64,000 nt of DNA from Euclidia mi (Eukaryota > Arthropoda > Insecta > Lepidoptera > Erebidae), in the NCBI GenBank assembly GCA_944739405.2, contig OX123193.2, positions 25,471,516 to 25,535,515 on the forward strand, written 5' to 3'. Shown in pieces: positions 62,932 to 64,000 of the stretch. How positions within the stretch are numbered: position 1 is the first letter of the stretch; each line of letters starts with the position of its first letter. The position numbers and the translations under genes are program-made. Below the pieces are notes generated by a model. That model was not told the origin of the DNA. It saw only the letters and a list, made by a program, of their open reading frames with translations, and made no database searches.

Positions 62932-63094
62932 TTAGTCCTTTTTAGATTGAAAAATTTGATAAATTAGTCCTTTCCAGAATAAGGCATTTAACGAATTAGT
63001 CCTTTCCAGAATAAGGCATTTAACGAATTAGTCCTGTAATGTATTAGGCATTTTACGAATTAGTCCATTCCGGGCTAGGTAACTATTTCGCAAA
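62932..63094. repeat. Tandem repeat, 32-bp unit, about five copies
   Basis: Units start TTAGTCCTTTCCAGAATAAG and recur at 62932, 62964, 62996, 63028 and 63060, spaced exactly 32 bases apart. The middle units are near-identical and the outer ones decay. Confidence 0.9.
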
Positions 63095-63138
63095 TTAGGT
63101 ATTTATCGACAAAACGAAAAATAAGGTGGGTGGACCAT

Positions 63139-63768
63139 GGAAGGCCACGCTCCTTTGAAGGCCAACTACTAAAAAGTCGTAGTTATTGACATGTAAAGAC
63201 ATATTCCTTCTACTACACACTAAGATCCATCAAACTCAAGGCCACACACGCGGCGGCGAGTCGATCGCGCCGCTATTGTGGCAGTGCGATCTCACGCTTC
63301 GTAGACTTCGGTCGTCGATGTTACAATTGTTATTCGCGCGCATAGCAAAACGTAAGTTTTTAGTCAAAAACCTATTATTATCTCATATTTTTTTACTGTG
63401 AATTGTCGTATAAGGATATGTTTATGGTACTAAAGATAAAAAACATAGTTTTGCCTCAATTTAAGTTAAAATATTGGTAGTGTTCCTAGGAAAGCCGGTG
63501 GTTCCTTATAAGGCCAATCAAATATTTGACGGTTGGCCTTGCTATGGTACATGGGCCTTACAAGGAACATTTACAAAGCATGAACATATGAACACTTAAC
63601 TTTTAAGTTATAAATACGTAGCCTTACAGTTAAAACAATGTTTTATATTTATAATATTTTTATTTATAAGCGTTAATAAACGTTTAACGTTATCAAACAG
63701 TATAGATTGTTAGTTTGGCCTTCTTAGGAACATATTGGCCTTACAAAGAACGAACCCATAAGAAGGCC
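63139..63768. repeat. Dispersed GGCCTT...AAGGAAC motif cluster
   Basis: GGTTCCTTATAAGGCC (63500), GGGCCTTACAAGGAAC (63553), GGCCTTCTTAGGAAC (63717), GGCCTTACAAAGAAC (63737) and AGGCC-rich pieces at 63139-63163 recur in both orientations. Nature unknown. Confidence 0.6.
63190..63351 (+). promoter_or_regulatory. CpG-rich candidate 5' exon with donor, plus strand
   Basis: CpG-rich block ending in a strong donor (AAAAC|GTAAGTTT; last exon base 63351). An ATG at 63318 would give MLQLLFARIAK before the donor, a short basic/hydrophobic start like a mitochondrial presequence. The next exon would be outside the window. It is equally likely to be an untranslated or non-coding exon. Confidence 0.3.
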
Positions 63769-64000
63769 ATTTTTGATAAAATAAAAAGTTTTTAATTTTA
63801 TGATAAAACGCATTGGCAAGTTATTTGATGCCAATATAATACTCATTACAACTATTGTTAAATAATTTCCATTAATATATTCTTAGTTACACGATGGTGT
63901 TCAAGTAATTTTCGTTGAGTTTTTTATAGATGATAAAACTATATTGAGCATTAATGTTTCGCTTAAATGATAGAGCTTATTATGTTGTTTTAGTAAAAGC

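Noticed and set aside
1..64000. CRISPR array, operon or viral genome
   Set aside because: No spaced direct repeats of the CRISPR type, no closely packed same-strand genes and no viral structural genes. The DNA has intron-rich animal features throughout.

Overview
The window looks like a moth or butterfly (Lepidoptera) chromosome segment. It is AT-rich, gene-poor DNA with very long introns. It is packed with short retroposons ending in TGATGATGA tails, tRNA-headed SINEs with the tail motif CCTTCGGGGATACAGGCGTGAG, Helitron-like elements ending in CTAG, and small inverted-repeat transposons. No bacterial, organellar or intact viral signal is visible.

Host genes, minus strand: two cleanly spliced, CpG-rich exons (35732-35867 and 24616-24736) join in phase. 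They encode an acidic, Ser/Pro-rich segment ending in VPSLSDLSDPEASL. I read this as the N-terminal part of the P2-type isoform of the ETS transcription factor Pointed. The Pointed and ETS domains themselves would lie beyond base 1. A CpG-rich block at 60534-60900 ends in a strong minus-strand donor whose phase fits the 35.8-kb exon, so it is the best candidate for the first exon and promoter. Just beyond it, the last exon and poly(A) signal of an unidentified minus-strand gene lie at 61090-61351. Most of the window would then be introns of one gene, at least 60 kb long.

Host genes, plus strand: a compact two-exon gene for mitochondrial ATP synthase subunit d (38545-39514) is nested in the presumed first intron. 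Its sequence is divergent and its single intron carries a young retroposon. Weaker exon candidates lie at 12564-12722, 43679-43727 and 63190-63351.

Mobile DNA: I could define ends or target-site duplications (TSDs) for many elements. They include seven copies of one ~210-245-bp retroposon; several tRNA-type SINE families and one 5S-rRNA-derived SINE; a SINE nested inside an older LINE tail; and a 5'-truncated R1/Jockey-like LINE with a 17-bp TSD. There are also four or five Helitron-like elements, PIF/Harbinger-like MITEs with 3-bp TSDs (CWG or TWA), and a decayed gene for a YqaJ/lambda-exonuclease-type nuclease. The most unusual element is at 61426-62653. Its 106-bp inverted ends begin with CACAGTG and are flanked by a 5-bp TSD (TACCG), the signature of Transib/RAG-type transposons.

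Limits: all calls come from reading the sequence. Gene names rest on remembered family motifs, and splice sites were judged by eye.
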